A stretch of 64,000 nucleotides of DNA from Pseudomonas abietaniphila (lineage in GTDB: Bacteria; Pseudomonadota; Gammaproteobacteria; Pseudomonadales; Pseudomonadaceae). Positions 25,941-35,581 of this stretch are shown piece by piece (positions within the stretch are counted from its first letter, which is position 1; each line of letters opens with the position of its first letter). A program made the translations under genes and the position numbers. Below the pieces are notes generated by a model. That model was not told the origin of the DNA. It made no database searches and was given only the letters and a program-made list of their open reading frames with translations. The stretch covers positions 186,001-250,000 of the forward strand of contig NZ_FNCO01000001.1 in assembly GCF_900100795.1 (NCBI RefSeq), read 5' to 3'.

Positions 25941-26992
25941 CTGGGAGCAGCAGCACGTTTCCGAAAAATGCCTGGTATGTCGCGTGCACCCCTGACGAAA
26001 TCGCTGCAAAGCCGCTCGGGCGGCAGGTCTGCGGAGAAAAGATCGTCTTCTACCGTGGCGTCGACAACGCGGTCGCCGCGGTTGAGGATTTCTGCCCTCA
26101 TCGCGGCGCGCCGCTGTCACTGGGTTCTGTCAAAAATGGAAAGCTGGTCTGCGGCTACCATGGCCTGACGATGGGGGATGACGGCAAAACCATCGAGATG
26201 CCGGGGCAGCGGGTCGGGGCCTTTCCTTGCAATAAACGTTATGCGGTCGTCGAGCGTTATGGTTTTGTCTGGGTGTGGCCGGGCGATCAGCAGACCGCTG
26301 ATCCTGCGCTGATCAGGCACCAGGCATGGGCGCAGAGCGAGGAATGGACCTATGCCGGTGGAATGTTCCATATCCACTGCGATTATCGGCTCATGATCGA
26401 TAACCTGATGGACCTCACTCACGAGACCTATGTGCATGCCTCAAGCATTGGTCAGAAAGAGATCGACGAGACCGTGCCGATCACCAAAGTCGAGGGTGAC
26501 GAGGTGGTCACCGCGCGTTACATGGAGAACGTTACGCCACCGCCGTTCTGGCGTATGGCCCTGAGAGGCAACCATCTGGCCGACGATGTGCTGGTGGATC
26601 GTTGGCAGATTTGCCGGTTCAGCCCGCCCAGTCATGTCCTGATAGAAGTGGGCGTCGCCCATGCGGGAAAGGGCGGCTATCACTCAGATCAGCAGCACAA
26701 AGTCTCCAGCATCGTGGTGGACTTCATGACGCCAGAGACCGAAACCTCGATCTGGTATTTCTGGGGAATGGCCCGCAACTTCAACACCCGCGATGAGGGC
26801 CTGACACAGGCCATCAGGGACGGTCAGGCGAAAATCTTCTCAGAAGACCTTGAGATGCTCGAGCAGCAACAGCGCAATATTCTGGCTCATCCGGACAGGT
26901 CATTGCTGAAACTCAATATCGATTCCGGCGGGGTGCAGTCCCGCCGGATTTTGGAGCGGCTTGTGGCGCTGGAAAGGGTGAGGGAAAGCTGA
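25937..26992 (+). CDS. vanA: Vanillate O-demethylase oxygenase subunit
   Basis: The 351-residue Rieske oxygenase would demethylate vanillate to protocatechuate and formaldehyde. The Rieske ligands are C53-x-H55 and C72-x2-H75, and the iron site is D159-x2-H162-x4-H167 (NLMDLTHETYVH). Stretches such as FPKNAWYVACTPDEI, CDYRLMIDNL and VHASSIGQKEIDE match Pseudomonas VanA closely, much better than the two paralogs at 3607 and 4715. Unusually it has no vanB next to it; the reductase at 10482 is the only candidate partner in the window. It is the last gene of the 11-gene operon, so the true substrate may be a methoxylated intermediate of that pathway. Confidence 0.85.
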   Translation: MTGSSSTFPKNAWYVACTPDEIAAKPLGRQVCGEKIVFYRGVDNAVAAVEDFCPHRGAPLSLGSVKNGKLVCGYHGLTMGDDGKTIEMPGQRVGAFPCNKRYAVVERYGFVWVWPGDQQTADPALIRHQAWAQSEEWTYAGGMFHIHCDYRLMIDNLMDLTHETYVHASSIGQKEIDETVPITKVEGDEVVTARYMENVTPPPFWRMALRGNHLADDVLVDRWQICRFSPPSHVLIEVGVAHAGKGGYHSDQQHKVSSIVVDFMTPETETSIWYFWGMARNFNTRDEGLTQAIRDGQAKIFSEDLEMLEQQQRNILAHPDRSLLKLNIDSGGVQSRRILERLVALERVRES

Positions 26993-27045
26993 TCATGCCG
27001 CACAGTGTGTCTGAAAGCGCTGCTGTAGCGCCCAGCGATCACTGC

Positions 27046-28383
27046 TCAGAATTTAAGCTTTCCCCAGCTCAACCCTATGACGGCCGCGACCGAGGACGCC
27101 GCCAGCACACTGAGTTTGGCGGATGACAGCAGCGCCGGATCCGAAAAGGCGAGGGACGCGATGAAGATGGACATGGTGAACCCGATGCCTGCCAACAACC
27201 CCACCAGGGTGACGCCTTTCCAGGTCACGCCATCCGGCAGTTCGCAGATGTTGAGTTTGACCAGCGCCCAACTGGCCAGCATCACGCCCAGCGGCTTGCC
27301 GAGCACCAGCGCCAGGATCACGCCCACGAAGACATTGTGCGACATTGCATCGTTCAGGTTGGCACCTTCCAGGCTCACTCCCGCATTGGCCAGTGCAAAA
27401 AGGGGCATGACGCCATACGCCACCCAGGGATGAAGGCCGACCTGGATGCGTTGGACCGGCGGCAGTACCTCCCGTTGAGCGTGACGTAGCTGTTTCAGCG
27501 GTTTGGCTACGGCCTGCGGGTTGTCTCTGGCTTGAGAAAAACGATCCATCAGTTCATGAAAATTCCGCCCGATGGTGTCCAGTGGGCGCTCTTGGGCAGG
27601 CTTGGAGTTTACGGGCGCCATGAGGCCCAGAATGACGCCTGCCAACGTCGGGTGCACGCCCGTTTTCAACAAGCCAAACCAGACAATTGCGCCGGGTAAC
27701 AGGTAGGCGTAGGCCTTACCAATGCCCATTCTTTGGAACACCAGCACAAGCAACAGCCCAGCAGCAGCAACCACCAGACCCAGGTAGTCCAGACTGGCCG
27801 TGTAGAACACTGCGATGATAAGAATCGCGACGATGTCATCAATGATTGCCAGCGCCAGCAGCAGAATGCGCACACCTGCCGGAATCGACTTCCCCAGCAA
27901 AGCGAGTACGCCCACCGCAAATGCAATGTCGGTAGCCGTGGGGACAGCCCACCCGGCGCTGGCTTCGGTGCCATGGTTGAGCAGCGTGTAAATGAGTGCA
28001 GGCATCATCACGCCGCCCAGTGCGGCGCCCAGCGGCAGGGTGGCGAGCTTCATGTTGGCCAGCGCGCCGTCTCTGATCTCCTGGCGTATTTCTGCCCCGA
28101 CGACGAGGAAAAAAACGGTCATCAATCCGTCGTTAACCAGAAAGTGCAGCGAACGAGACAGCGTGAAATCGCCGAGGCCGAGGGTGAGTCGGGTATTCCA
28201 GAAATGCTCGTAGGATTCGGCAACCGGACTGTTCGCCCAGATCAGGGCAGCCACCGCAGCGAGTAAAAGGACGATGCCACTGACGGCTTCGATGTGCGAG
28301 AAGCGCTCCAGTGCCGACAGCGCACGTTCGGTGAGAACCTGAGGACGGGGAATAGCAGTGGACGCCGGTTTTGTATGGGGCAC
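27046..28383 (-). CDS. nhaA: Na+/H+ antiporter NhaA
   Basis: This inner-membrane sodium/proton antiporter serves pH and salt homeostasis. Motifs of the family are [21 protein letters not shown], the ion-binding paired aspartates in [15 protein letters not shown], and [13 protein letters not shown] [13 protein letters not shown]. The chosen GTG start at 28383 gives 445 residues and follows GGAGAG with good spacing; a longer frame upstream adds 51 atypical residues. It has about 12 membrane helices and a longer N-terminus than E. coli NhaA (388). It is convergent with the catabolic operon and divergent from DUF2254, with no functional tie to either visible. Confidence 0.95.
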   Translation of the reverse strand: MPHTKPASTAIPRPQVLTERALSALERFSHIEAVSGIVLLLAAVAALIWANSPVAESYEHFWNTRLTLGLGDFTLSRSLHFLVNDGLMTVFFLVVGAEIRQEIRDGALANMKLATLPLGAALGGVMMPALIYTLLNHGTEASAGWAVPTATDIAFAVGVLALLGKSIPAGVRILLLALAIIDDIVAILIIAVFYTASLDYLGLVVAAAGLLLVLVFQRMGIGKAYAYLLPGAIVWFGLLKTGVHPTLAGVILGLMAPVNSKPAQERPLDTIGRNFHELMDRFSQARDNPQAVAKPLKQLRHAQREVLPPVQRIQVGLHPWVAYGVMPLFALANAGVSLEGANLNDAMSHNVFVGVILALVLGKPLGVMLASWALVKLNICELPDGVTWKGVTLVGLLAGIGFTMSIFIASLAFSDPALLSSAKLSVLAASSVAAVIGLSWGKLKF

Positions 28384-28568
28384 GATCACTCTCCGTTGGC
28401 GGCCCGACCAACGTTTAAGCTTTAACCTGCCCTGTGCCTTATGCAGCAGCGCACCCACCGCGATGATAGGTAGCCAGCAGGCAAGATGCAAACGACCCTC
28501 TTCATCGCACAATGAAACTTCTGCCCCGGCAACCACTCAATGAGCCGTCACCCCTGAAGGTACTTCAC

Positions 28569-29846
28569 ATGATTGCGCGTTGGCGTTGGATCACGAGTCA
28601 ACTGACCAAACGGCTGTGGTTCAGAGCGTCCCTGTTTTCACTGCTTGGGGTTGCCACGGCATTGGTTGCGGTGGTCTTCAAGGACTTCATCCCCGAGTCC
28701 CTGTCTGCGCGCATCGGCGCTGATGCGGTGGACAAGATTCTGGGGATCATTGCATCGAGCATGCTGGCGGTCACCACGTTTTCCTTGAGTACCATGGTCA
28801 GCGCGTACAGTGCCGCCAGCAGCGGGGTGACCCCTCGTGCGACGACGCTCGTCATGGAAGACACCACGACGCAAAACGCACTCGCCACGTTCATCGGCTC
28901 ATTTCTGTTCAGCCTGGTCGGCATCATTGCGTTGAGCACGGGCGCCTACGGCACGCAGGGGCGTGTGCTGCTGTTTGCGGTGACGATCGGCGTGGTCATC
29001 CTCATTGTTTACACCCTGCTGCGCTGGATTGACCACTTGTCCAAACTCGGGAGGGTGGGTGAGACCATTGACCGGGTGGAAAACGCCACGATAGCCGCCA
29101 TCAACCAGCGAGCACAGTGGCCGTATCTGGGTGGTGCAGCGTATCCACCTGACCTGGTGCTTCCCGCTTCTGCACGAACGCTGTCCAGTGAGCGAACCGG
29201 CTATGTTCAGCATATCGATGTGCAGGCGCTGGACGTTATCGCCCAAGAGCGCCAGATTCAGCTCTATCTGGAGGTCCTTCCGGGGAGTTTCGTTCACGTG
29301 GGGATGCCAGTGATCCGTATCGTCGCGTTGGACCCGGCGAGCATCGATGACGGGCGCCTGGACGCTGAGAAGATCCGGGCGGCACTGACCATAGGCGTCA
29401 GAAGGACGTTTGAACACGATCCCCGGTTTGGGCTCTCGGTCCTCTCGGAAATTGCATCGCGCGCTTTGTCTCCGGCCGTAAACGACCCAGGCACGGCAAT
29501 TGATGTCATAGGCCGGGGCGTGCGAACGTTGACCTGCTGGGGCAAGCCGCAGCTTTCAACACCGGAGCATGATCCAGGCTGTGACGGGGTCTATCTGCGA
29601 GGCCTGACGGTCGAGGATCTGTTCGATGATTTCTTTTCGCCGATCAGCAGGGACGGTGCAGGTTTGCTGGAAGTCAACATTCGACTTCTCAAGGCGCTGA
29701 TCAGTCTTTCTCAGATAAACCCCGAGCTGTTCCGACAGGTCTGCATCAAGCACGCGGATCTTCTGCTCAGCCGTGCGGAGGCCACATTGCAACTGCAATA
29801 TGAGAAGGATCGGCTTCTTTCGCTGGCCCGTACAATGCCCCGCTAG
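28569..29846 (+). CDS. DUF2254 membrane protein
   Basis: The 425-residue protein has four predicted N-terminal membrane helices within residues 15-155, for example LFSLLGVATALVAVVF and VLLFAVTIGVVILIVYTLL. A large soluble C-terminal part contains RRTFEHDPRFGLSVLSEIASRALSPAVNDPGTA-type sequence, the DUF2254 hallmark. Function unknown. The ATG at 28569 (MIARWRW) follows GAAGG; an ATG at 28512 without a ribosome site would add 19 residues. It lies divergent from nhaA across 185 bases. Confidence 0.85.
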   Translation: MIARWRWITSQLTKRLWFRASLFSLLGVATALVAVVFKDFIPESLSARIGADAVDKILGIIASSMLAVTTFSLSTMVSAYSAASSGVTPRATTLVMEDTTTQNALATFIGSFLFSLVGIIALSTGAYGTQGRVLLFAVTIGVVILIVYTLLRWIDHLSKLGRVGETIDRVENATIAAINQRAQWPYLGGAAYPPDLVLPASARTLSSERTGYVQHIDVQALDVIAQERQIQLYLEVLPGSFVHVGMPVIRIVALDPASIDDGRLDAEKIRAALTIGVRRTFEHDPRFGLSVLSEIASRALSPAVNDPGTAIDVIGRGVRTLTCWGKPQLSTPEHDPGCDGVYLRGLTVEDLFDDFFSPISRDGAGLLEVNIRLLKALISLSQINPELFRQVCIKHADLLLSRAEATLQLQYEKDRLLSLARTMPR

Positions 29847-29995
29847 CGCCTTGCAGTCCGGTCACAACGCTCTTTAAACGGCGGGTTTGGGAAACATCAC
29901 CTCACAGATTGGCTATCAACTTGCCACCCTCTGCTCATCTATCTACTACATTGGAAGGACTCTGCATAAAGCCATAACAAGACGGAGAGTTCCCA

Positions 29996-30949
29996 ATGCG
30001 AGTGTCCACCCGTTTCACCCTCCTGGCCGCGGCAGCCGCGCTGGCTGTCACCAGCGCCGCACACGCAGCCCCCGTGTTCATCAATATCCTGACCGGAGGC
30101 ACCAGCGGGGTTTATTACCCGATTGGCGTTGGCCTGTCGCAGATCTACAGCGACGGGATACCGGGGTCGAAGACGTCCGTCCAGGCCACCAAGGCCTCGG
30201 TCGAAAACCTCAACTTGTTGCAGGCCGGTCGCGGCGAACTTGCACTAGCGCTCGGCGATTCGGTTGCCGATGCCAAAAACGGCGTGGAGGACGCAGGTTT
30301 CAAAGCACCGCTGACCAAGCTCCGCGCCATCGGCGGCGCCTACCCCAACTACATCCAGATCGTTGCCAGCAAGGAGTCGGGGATCAAGACCCTCGCTGAC
30401 CTCAAGGGCAAGACCATTTCCGTCGGGGCACCGAAATCTGGCACCGAACTCAACGCACGGGCCATCTTCAAGGCTGCGGGATTGACCTATGAGGACATGG
30501 GCAAGGTGCAATACCTGCCATTCGCCGAGTCGGTCGAGCTGATCAAGAATCGCCAGCTCGACGCTACGCTTCAGTCTTCGGGGTTGGGTATGGCGGCGAT
30601 TCGGGACCTGTCCTCGGTGATGCCGCTCAACTACGTGTCCATCCCGACTGACGTCGTCGCCAAAATCGGCAATCCTGCCTATCAAAGCGCGATGATTCCC
30701 GCCAATACCTACGACGGTCAGCCCGAAGCGGTGCCCACCGTGGCCATCACCAACATCCTTGTCACCCGTGAGGACGTTCCGGAGGAAGTGGCGTATGAGA
30801 TGACCAAACTGATGTTCGACAACCTTACCCGGCTGGGCAACTCGCACTCCGCGGCCAAGGACATCAAGCTGGAAACCGCGGCCAAGAACCTGCCAATCCC
30901 GCTGCACCCCGGTGCCGAACGCTACTACAAGGAAAAAGGCGCGCTGTAA
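29996..30949 (+). CDS. TAXI-family TRAP transporter solute-binding protein
   Basis: This 317-residue periplasmic receptor has a signal peptide (residues 1-24, AHA cleavage). The family pattern FINILTGGTSGVYYPIGVGLSQIY is followed by LKGKTISVGAPKSGTELNA and AESVELIKNRQLDATLQSSG. TAXI receptors deliver substrate to fused TRAP permeases; known ligands include glutamate and dicarboxylates, but prediction is unreliable. A stem-loop separates it from the permease gene, which would keep receptor levels higher. Start at 29996 follows GGAGAG. Confidence 0.93.
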   Translation: MRVSTRFTLLAAAAALAVTSAAHAAPVFINILTGGTSGVYYPIGVGLSQIYSDGIPGSKTSVQATKASVENLNLLQAGRGELALALGDSVADAKNGVEDAGFKAPLTKLRAIGGAYPNYIQIVASKESGIKTLADLKGKTISVGAPKSGTELNARAIFKAAGLTYEDMGKVQYLPFAESVELIKNRQLDATLQSSGLGMAAIRDLSSVMPLNYVSIPTDVVAKIGNPAYQSAMIPANTYDGQPEAVPTVAITNILVTREDVPEEVAYEMTKLMFDNLTRLGNSHSAAKDIKLETAAKNLPIPLHPGAERYYKEKGAL

Positions 30950-30954
30950 CGCTC

Positions 30955-30990
30955 ACGGGCGCGGTGTCGCTTCGGTGACCGCGCCCGTTT
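30955..30990 (+). terminator. Intercistronic stem-loop, partial terminator
   Basis: An 11-bp stem, ACGGGCGCGGT (30955-30965) with ACCGCGCCCGT (30978-30988), has a 12-base loop but only three T after it. It lies between receptor and permease genes and is probably an attenuating or mRNA-stabilising structure. Confidence 0.7.
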
Positions 30991-31023
30991 CCGTCCTTGT
31001 TCAATGCGGTCATGAGGCAGTCA

Positions 31024-33051
31024 ATGAGTGAAGATCATCACGGCATTCCCGCGAGCCCGCGGGATTGGCCCAGAACCCTTTTCTTTGTCGCGCTGGCGTT
31101 TTCGATCTTTCAGATCGTGACAGCCGCGTTTTCTCCGATCTCAAGCCAGGTATTACGCGCCGTTCACGTGGGGTTCCTGCTGTGGGTGGTGTTTCTCAGT
31201 TACCCCGCCCACGGCACAAACCGTCCTTGGCAGCCCTTGGCGTGGGTGCTCAGTCTGGCGGGCATCGCCACCGCGTTATACCAGTGGGTATTTGAGGCGG
31301 ATCTGATCCAGCGCTCCGGCGACCTTACAACGAGCGACATGGTGATTGGCCTGCTGCTGATCGCGCTGGTGTTCGAAGCGGCCCGGCGGGTGATGGGCAT
31401 CGCGCTGCCGATCATCTGTGGGCTGTTTCTGGCTTATGGCCTGTTTGGTGAATACCTGCCGGGTGGCCTCGCGCACCGCGGCTATGGCGTTGACCAGATC
31501 GTTAATCAGCTGGCGTTTGGCACCGAAGGGCTTTACGGGACACCGACCTACGTGTCTGCGACCTATATTTTTCTATTCATCCTGTTCGGCGCTTTCCTGG
31601 AGCAGGCCGGGATGATCAAACTGTTCACCGACTTCGCCATGGGGCTGTTCGGCCACAAACTTGGGGGCCCCGCCAAGGTCGCGGTCGCGTCTTCGGCGCT
31701 GATGGGCACGATTACAGGTTCCGGCATCGCCAACGTCGTCACCACGGGCCAGTTCACCATTCCCTTGATGAAGCGCTTTGGCTACCGGGCAGCATTCGCC
31801 GGTGGCGTTGAGGCGACATCCAGCATGGGCAGCCAATTGATGCCACCGGTCATGGGCGCGGTCGCCTTTATCATGGCCGAGACCATCAATGTGCCGTTCG
31901 TGGAGATCGCCAAGGCCGCATTGATTCCGGCGATCCTCTACTTTGGCTCAGTGTTCTGGATGGTGCATCTGGAGGCCAAGCGTTCCAACCTCAAAGGCCT
32001 GCCCAAGGACCAATGCCCCAGCGCGCTGGGTGCCGTGAAAGAAAACTGGTATTTGCTGATTCCATTGCTGGTGCTGGTGTATCTGTTGTTTTCCGGCCGC
32101 ACGCCTCTGTTTTCCGGCATGGTGGGGCTGGCCCTGACCGCTATCGTGATTCTCGGCTCGGCCATTATCCTCAGAGTGTCGAGTTTCGCCCTTCGCTGTG
32201 CGTTCTGGATTGCGCTAGGGGTGCTGTGCGTCGGGTTCTTCCAGCTGGGTATCGGGGTGATCTTCGCCGTCATCGCAGCGCTGGTATTGGTGTGCTGGTT
32301 CATCAAGGGCGGGCGCGAGACCCTGGTGATCTGCCTGCATGCGCTGGTCGACGGTGCACGTCACGCGGTTCCGGTGGGAATCGCCTGCGCGCTGGTCGGG
32401 ATTATCATCGGGATCGTTTCGTTGACGGGGGTGGCGTCTACGTTTGCGGGTTACATTCTGGCGATCGGCCGGGACAACCTGTTGCTGTCGCTGATTCTGA
32501 CGATGATCACCTGCCTGGTGCTGGGAATGGGCATTCCGACCATTCCCAATTACATCATCACCAGCTCCATCGCCGCGCCCGCGTTGCTCGAGCTGGGCGT
32601 GCCGCTCATCGTTTCGCACATGTTTGTGTTCTATTTCGGCATCCTCGCCGACCTGACGCCGCCTGTCGCACTGGCCTGTTTTGCGGCGGCGCCGATCGCG
32701 AAGGAAACCGGGTTCAAGATCAGTCTGTGGGCGGTGCGAATTGCGCTTGCGGGCTTCGTGATTCCGTTCATGGCGGTCTATAACCCAGCGCTGATGCTGC
32801 AAGGCGGCAATCTGTGGATGACCGCCTATATGCTGATCAAAACCGTGTTGGCGGTGGGTCTGTGGGGCATGGCATCGACGGGTTATCTGAACGTGAAAAT
32901 GCCGATGTGGGAACGGTTGCTGGCCTTTGCCGCAGGCGCGTTGCTGGTGGTGGCGTTGCCGCTGACCGACGAAGCTGGCTTCGTGCTGGGCGCTTTGGTC
33001 ATCGGTCAGCACCTCTGGCGTTCACGCCATACCGCCGTCGCCAACGCATGA
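31024..33051 (+). CDS. TRAP transporter fused 4TM/12TM permease
   Basis: The 675-residue inner-membrane protein fuses the small (DctQ-like) and large (DctM-like) TRAP subunits, as always with TAXI receptors. The large part contains FAMGLFGHKLGGPAKVAVASSALMG-type sequence, EATSSMGSQLMPPVMGA and GMGIPTIPNYIITS. The ATG at 31024 follows GAGG at 31014-31017; ATG 31012 and TTG 30997 are weaker. Transport is driven by an ion gradient rather than ATP. The stop overlaps the start of the DUF1850 gene (ATGA). Confidence 0.93.
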   Translation: MSEDHHGIPASPRDWPRTLFFVALAFSIFQIVTAAFSPISSQVLRAVHVGFLLWVVFLSYPAHGTNRPWQPLAWVLSLAGIATALYQWVFEADLIQRSGDLTTSDMVIGLLLIALVFEAARRVMGIALPIICGLFLAYGLFGEYLPGGLAHRGYGVDQIVNQLAFGTEGLYGTPTYVSATYIFLFILFGAFLEQAGMIKLFTDFAMGLFGHKLGGPAKVAVASSALMGTITGSGIANVVTTGQFTIPLMKRFGYRAAFAGGVEATSSMGSQLMPPVMGAVAFIMAETINVPFVEIAKAALIPAILYFGSVFWMVHLEAKRSNLKGLPKDQCPSALGAVKENWYLLIPLLVLVYLLFSGRTPLFSGMVGLALTAIVILGSAIILRVSSFALRCAFWIALGVLCVGFFQLGIGVIFAVIAALVLVCWFIKGGRETLVICLHALVDGARHAVPVGIACALVGIIIGIVSLTGVASTFAGYILAIGRDNLLLSLILTMITCLVLGMGIPTIPNYIITSSIAAPALLELGVPLIVSHMFVFYFGILADLTPPVALACFAAAPIAKETGFKISLWAVRIALAGFVIPFMAVYNPALMLQGGNLWMTAYMLIKTVLAVGLWGMASTGYLNVKMPMWERLLAFAAGALLVVALPLTDEAGFVLGALVIGQHLWRSRHTAVANA

Positions 33052-33434
33052 TCGGACTGTGCCTGGGCCTGGCCGGCGTGGTCTGGGCCCAACTTCCTCT
33101 CTCCAGCTTCACGCTGGCGTGGAACCACACCATCGAGAAAATCCGCTGGGAAGAAGACTACCGTGTCACCGAGCAGGGCTTGGTGCTGGGCGAGGCCCGC
33201 GTGCGCGGCAATGGCGCGGGGATGGAAATCCCCGATGACGCCTTCCTGAGAAACGGCAGCTGGCACTACCGCCGCCAACTGAGTCCTCTGCAACCCTTGA
33301 AACTGGGCCGAACGCCGGAAGCCGGTGATTATCAGCTGTGCTTTGAGGATCGGTGTCAGGCAATGAGCACCTGGGTGGGCGCGCCCGACGCGCGCCAACC
33401 CGGCATTGAACTGTGGGCGTGCGAGCGTCATTGA
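33048..33434 (+). CDS. DUF1850 protein of TAXI-TRAP system
   Basis: The 128-residue product has an N-terminal hydrophobic signal-like segment (MIGLCLGLAGVVWA) and the DUF1850 features FTLAWNHTIEKIRWEEDYRV, VRGNGAGMEIPDDA and GDYQLCFEDRCQAM. DUF1850 is nearly always encoded with TAXI-type TRAP permeases and is presumably an accessory in the periplasm; no biochemical role is known. Its start overlaps the permease stop. Confidence 0.85.
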   Translation: MIGLCLGLAGVVWAQLPLSSFTLAWNHTIEKIRWEEDYRVTEQGLVLGEARVRGNGAGMEIPDDAFLRNGSWHYRRQLSPLQPLKLGRTPEAGDYQLCFEDRCQAMSTWVGAPDARQPGIELWACERH

Positions 33435-33507
33435 TCCCTGTGACGTGGAGCGCGATTTGAGCCGGCACTGCAATGATTCACAGCTGCTACGCGGGGCACA
33501 GACGCTT

Positions 33508-34254
33508 TCACAGTTCATGAAAAATGTAATGGGCCGGTTCGTTGTCAGCCAGCTCAATGGCCGCGTGAGTCAACCTGTTGCGTAACGAAGGCTTGTCCAC
33601 TCGTACCCGCCACTGTGTTTCCGATGCCAGCGCCGAGCCGTCCCCTGCACGATCAATGGCTTCGAGCAGTCGGGCCCGCTCCGGGAAGTAGACCACCAGC
33701 GCGTCATCCTTCCAGCCGGCGACATTCAACCCCAGCGCTGCGCAGATGGCGACCTTGGTTGCCGCATCGTCCCTGTCTGCCTGCCGGGACTGGTGGATGA
33801 GTGCTTCCATCGTTGAGTCAGCGCGCCCATCGGTGCAGATCACGTCATCGCTCTGCCACGCTTCGGGCGGGCATGCCTTTTTTTCTTTGACCAGGGGAAT
33901 GAACGGGTTGATTTCCATGGGGTAGATGCGGCAAACCAGCGGTCGTTCTTCATAGATACCGCAGAGGTTGTCGTCCTTCAGGTTTGGGCATTGCTCAAGG
34001 GCTCGCCCTGCGAATAGAGCGATCAACTGGACCGTAGCATCCCCGCTGCGTACGGTCACGGACCGGCCTGAGGCGTGGGAGAATTGCAGCGAGGAGCCTG
34101 CCCAGTTCGACTCATCGAAGGCTTCAACGATCACCGACACATCATGTCCTCGACGCAACCATTGTCGGGTTTCATCCAGCGTGAGCGGTATAAGTCTTCC
34201 TTTGCAGCAGACGCCACAGCCAGTGCAGGAGAAGTGGGTTACGTCAGGTTGCAT
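33508..34254 (-). CDS. YkgJ-family cysteine-cluster protein (putative Zn/Fe chelation)
   Basis: The 248-residue protein begins MQPDVTHFSCTGCGVCC, with C10, C13, C16 and C17 forming the CxxCxxCC motif. Further cysteines are in LEQCPNLKDDNLCGIYEERPLVCRIYP, the YkgJ pattern. The family is predicted to bind zinc or iron-sulfur, role unknown. The start at 34254 is the family start; a longer frame upstream adds 36 arginine- and proline-rich residues without family resemblance. The C-terminal third is not conserved with short family members. Neighbours give no clue. Confidence 0.8.
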   Translation of the reverse strand: MQPDVTHFSCTGCGVCCKGRLIPLTLDETRQWLRRGHDVSVIVEAFDESNWAGSSLQFSHASGRSVTVRSGDATVQLIALFAGRALEQCPNLKDDNLCGIYEERPLVCRIYPMEINPFIPLVKEKKACPPEAWQSDDVICTDGRADSTMEALIHQSRQADRDDAATKVAICAALGLNVAGWKDDALVVYFPERARLLEAIDRAGDGSALASETQWRVRVDKPSLRNRLTHAAIELADNEPAHYIFHEL

Positions 34255-34478
34255 ATCAATTCCGGAGGGTCGCGAGGGCCGTGGAAGGCGATGATCCGGA
34301 GAGGCGAGTTGTCTCTTTCCGGGCGGTTGGCGCGCGGACCTTGATACCCAGACGGATAACACTGGCGACCACGCCCGGAAGTTAATTCGCTTGCTTTCAG
34401 GCTCTGGTTACAGCGAGCCGAAAAAATGGGGTGAGGTGATGCCTCTAACGCCGGCTCATCTTCGAGGGCATCGATGAC

Positions 34479-35492
34479 TCAGGCGATGAGCACGATCTTG
34501 CCCTGGATACCGCCCTGTGAAGCGCGGTGGTGTGCATCCGCTGCCTGGGCCAGTGCAAATGTGCTGTCAATCACCACACGCAGCGTGCCGTCATCCAGCA
34601 GCCGACCGGCCTCGGCCAGTTGTGTTCCATTGGAGCGCACCTGCGTCGACGACACCGTGACAGTTCGATGGGCGGCTTCTTCATGCCCGCAGAACCCCAG
34701 CGGATTGACCAGGAAGAGGGCGCCGCCCGGTTTGATCACGCGCAGAAAGCGTTCCATGTTCTCGCCGCCGACGGCGTCAATCACGAGATCCACATCCGTT
34801 GCTGCAGCGTCGGCGGCGGTCTTTGTGTAATCGATAAAGGCGTCGGCGCCCAATTCGCGGAGCAGGTTCTCGTGTTTGCCAGAGGCCACCGCGATCACAC
34901 GCGCTCCTTGCCATTTAGCAACCTGCAACGCCAAATGCCCCACACCCCCTCCAGCACCGTTGACCAGCACCGTTTTGCCTTTCAGCGGGACGGGTGCATG
35001 CCGAAATGCCTGGAACGGGTTCGGCGCGTCATGGCCGGGGTCAATCAGGAATTGCCAGGCCGTGAGCAACGACATGGGCGCGCCGGCAGCCTGCACATGA
35101 TCGATGCCCTGGGGTTTGAAGGCCAACTCGTCCTCATGGACGCGAACGAACTGAGCGTAAGCGCCGCTGCCGGTCATCACGTCTTCCGGAAAACGCACCA
35201 TTGAATAGACTTCGTCACCGACGCTGAAGCGGGAGGCGCTGTCGCCAACGGCAATGACCTCTCCTGAAACATCGGTACCCAAAATCAGGGGGAATCGCGC
35301 GTCTGGACGCCACGCTGGTGGCAACGCCCGATAGCCGTCGCGCAAATAGAGGTCGGGCGGGTTGAGGCTGGCCGCGTGCACACGGACGAGCACTTCGTTA
35401 CGTTGGGGAATGGGTGTGGGCGCCTCTTCGTAACGCAGGACGTCCGGCCCGCCAAATTCCCGTAGCAGCACCGCTTTCATCGTGTCGTTCAT
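34479..35492 (-). CDS. Zinc-independent MDR: NADPH:quinone oxidoreductase-like
   Basis: The 337-residue medium-chain dehydrogenase/reductase begins MKAVLLREFGGPDVLRYEEA after four residues. It carries the nucleotide motif VNGAGGGVGHLALQVAK near residue 178. It lacks the cysteine cluster of zinc alcohol dehydrogenases, which places it with the zeta-crystallin/quinone reductase group. It probably reduces quinones or enals with NADPH. The ATG at 35492 has GAGG just upstream. A LysR gene is divergent across 89 bases and probably regulates it. Confidence 0.85.
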   Translation of the reverse strand: MNDTMKAVLLREFGGPDVLRYEEAPTPIPQRNEVLVRVHAASLNPPDLYLRDGYRALPPAWRPDARFPLILGTDVSGEVIAVGDSASRFSVGDEVYSMVRFPEDVMTGSGAYAQFVRVHEDELAFKPQGIDHVQAAGAPMSLLTAWQFLIDPGHDAPNPFQAFRHAPVPLKGKTVLVNGAGGGVGHLALQVAKWQGARVIAVASGKHENLLRELGADAFIDYTKTAADAAATDVDLVIDAVGGENMERFLRVIKPGGALFLVNPLGFCGHEEAAHRTVTVSSTQVRSNGTQLAEAGRLLDDGTLRVVIDSTFALAQAADAHHRASQGGIQGKIVLIA

Positions 35493-35581
35493 CGCAACCT
35501 CGTGCAGATCAATGGGGATGACTCAGCGTAAGCCTCAATGGTCGGGTTGATAATAAGGTTGCAATTCGTTTCAATGGTGCC

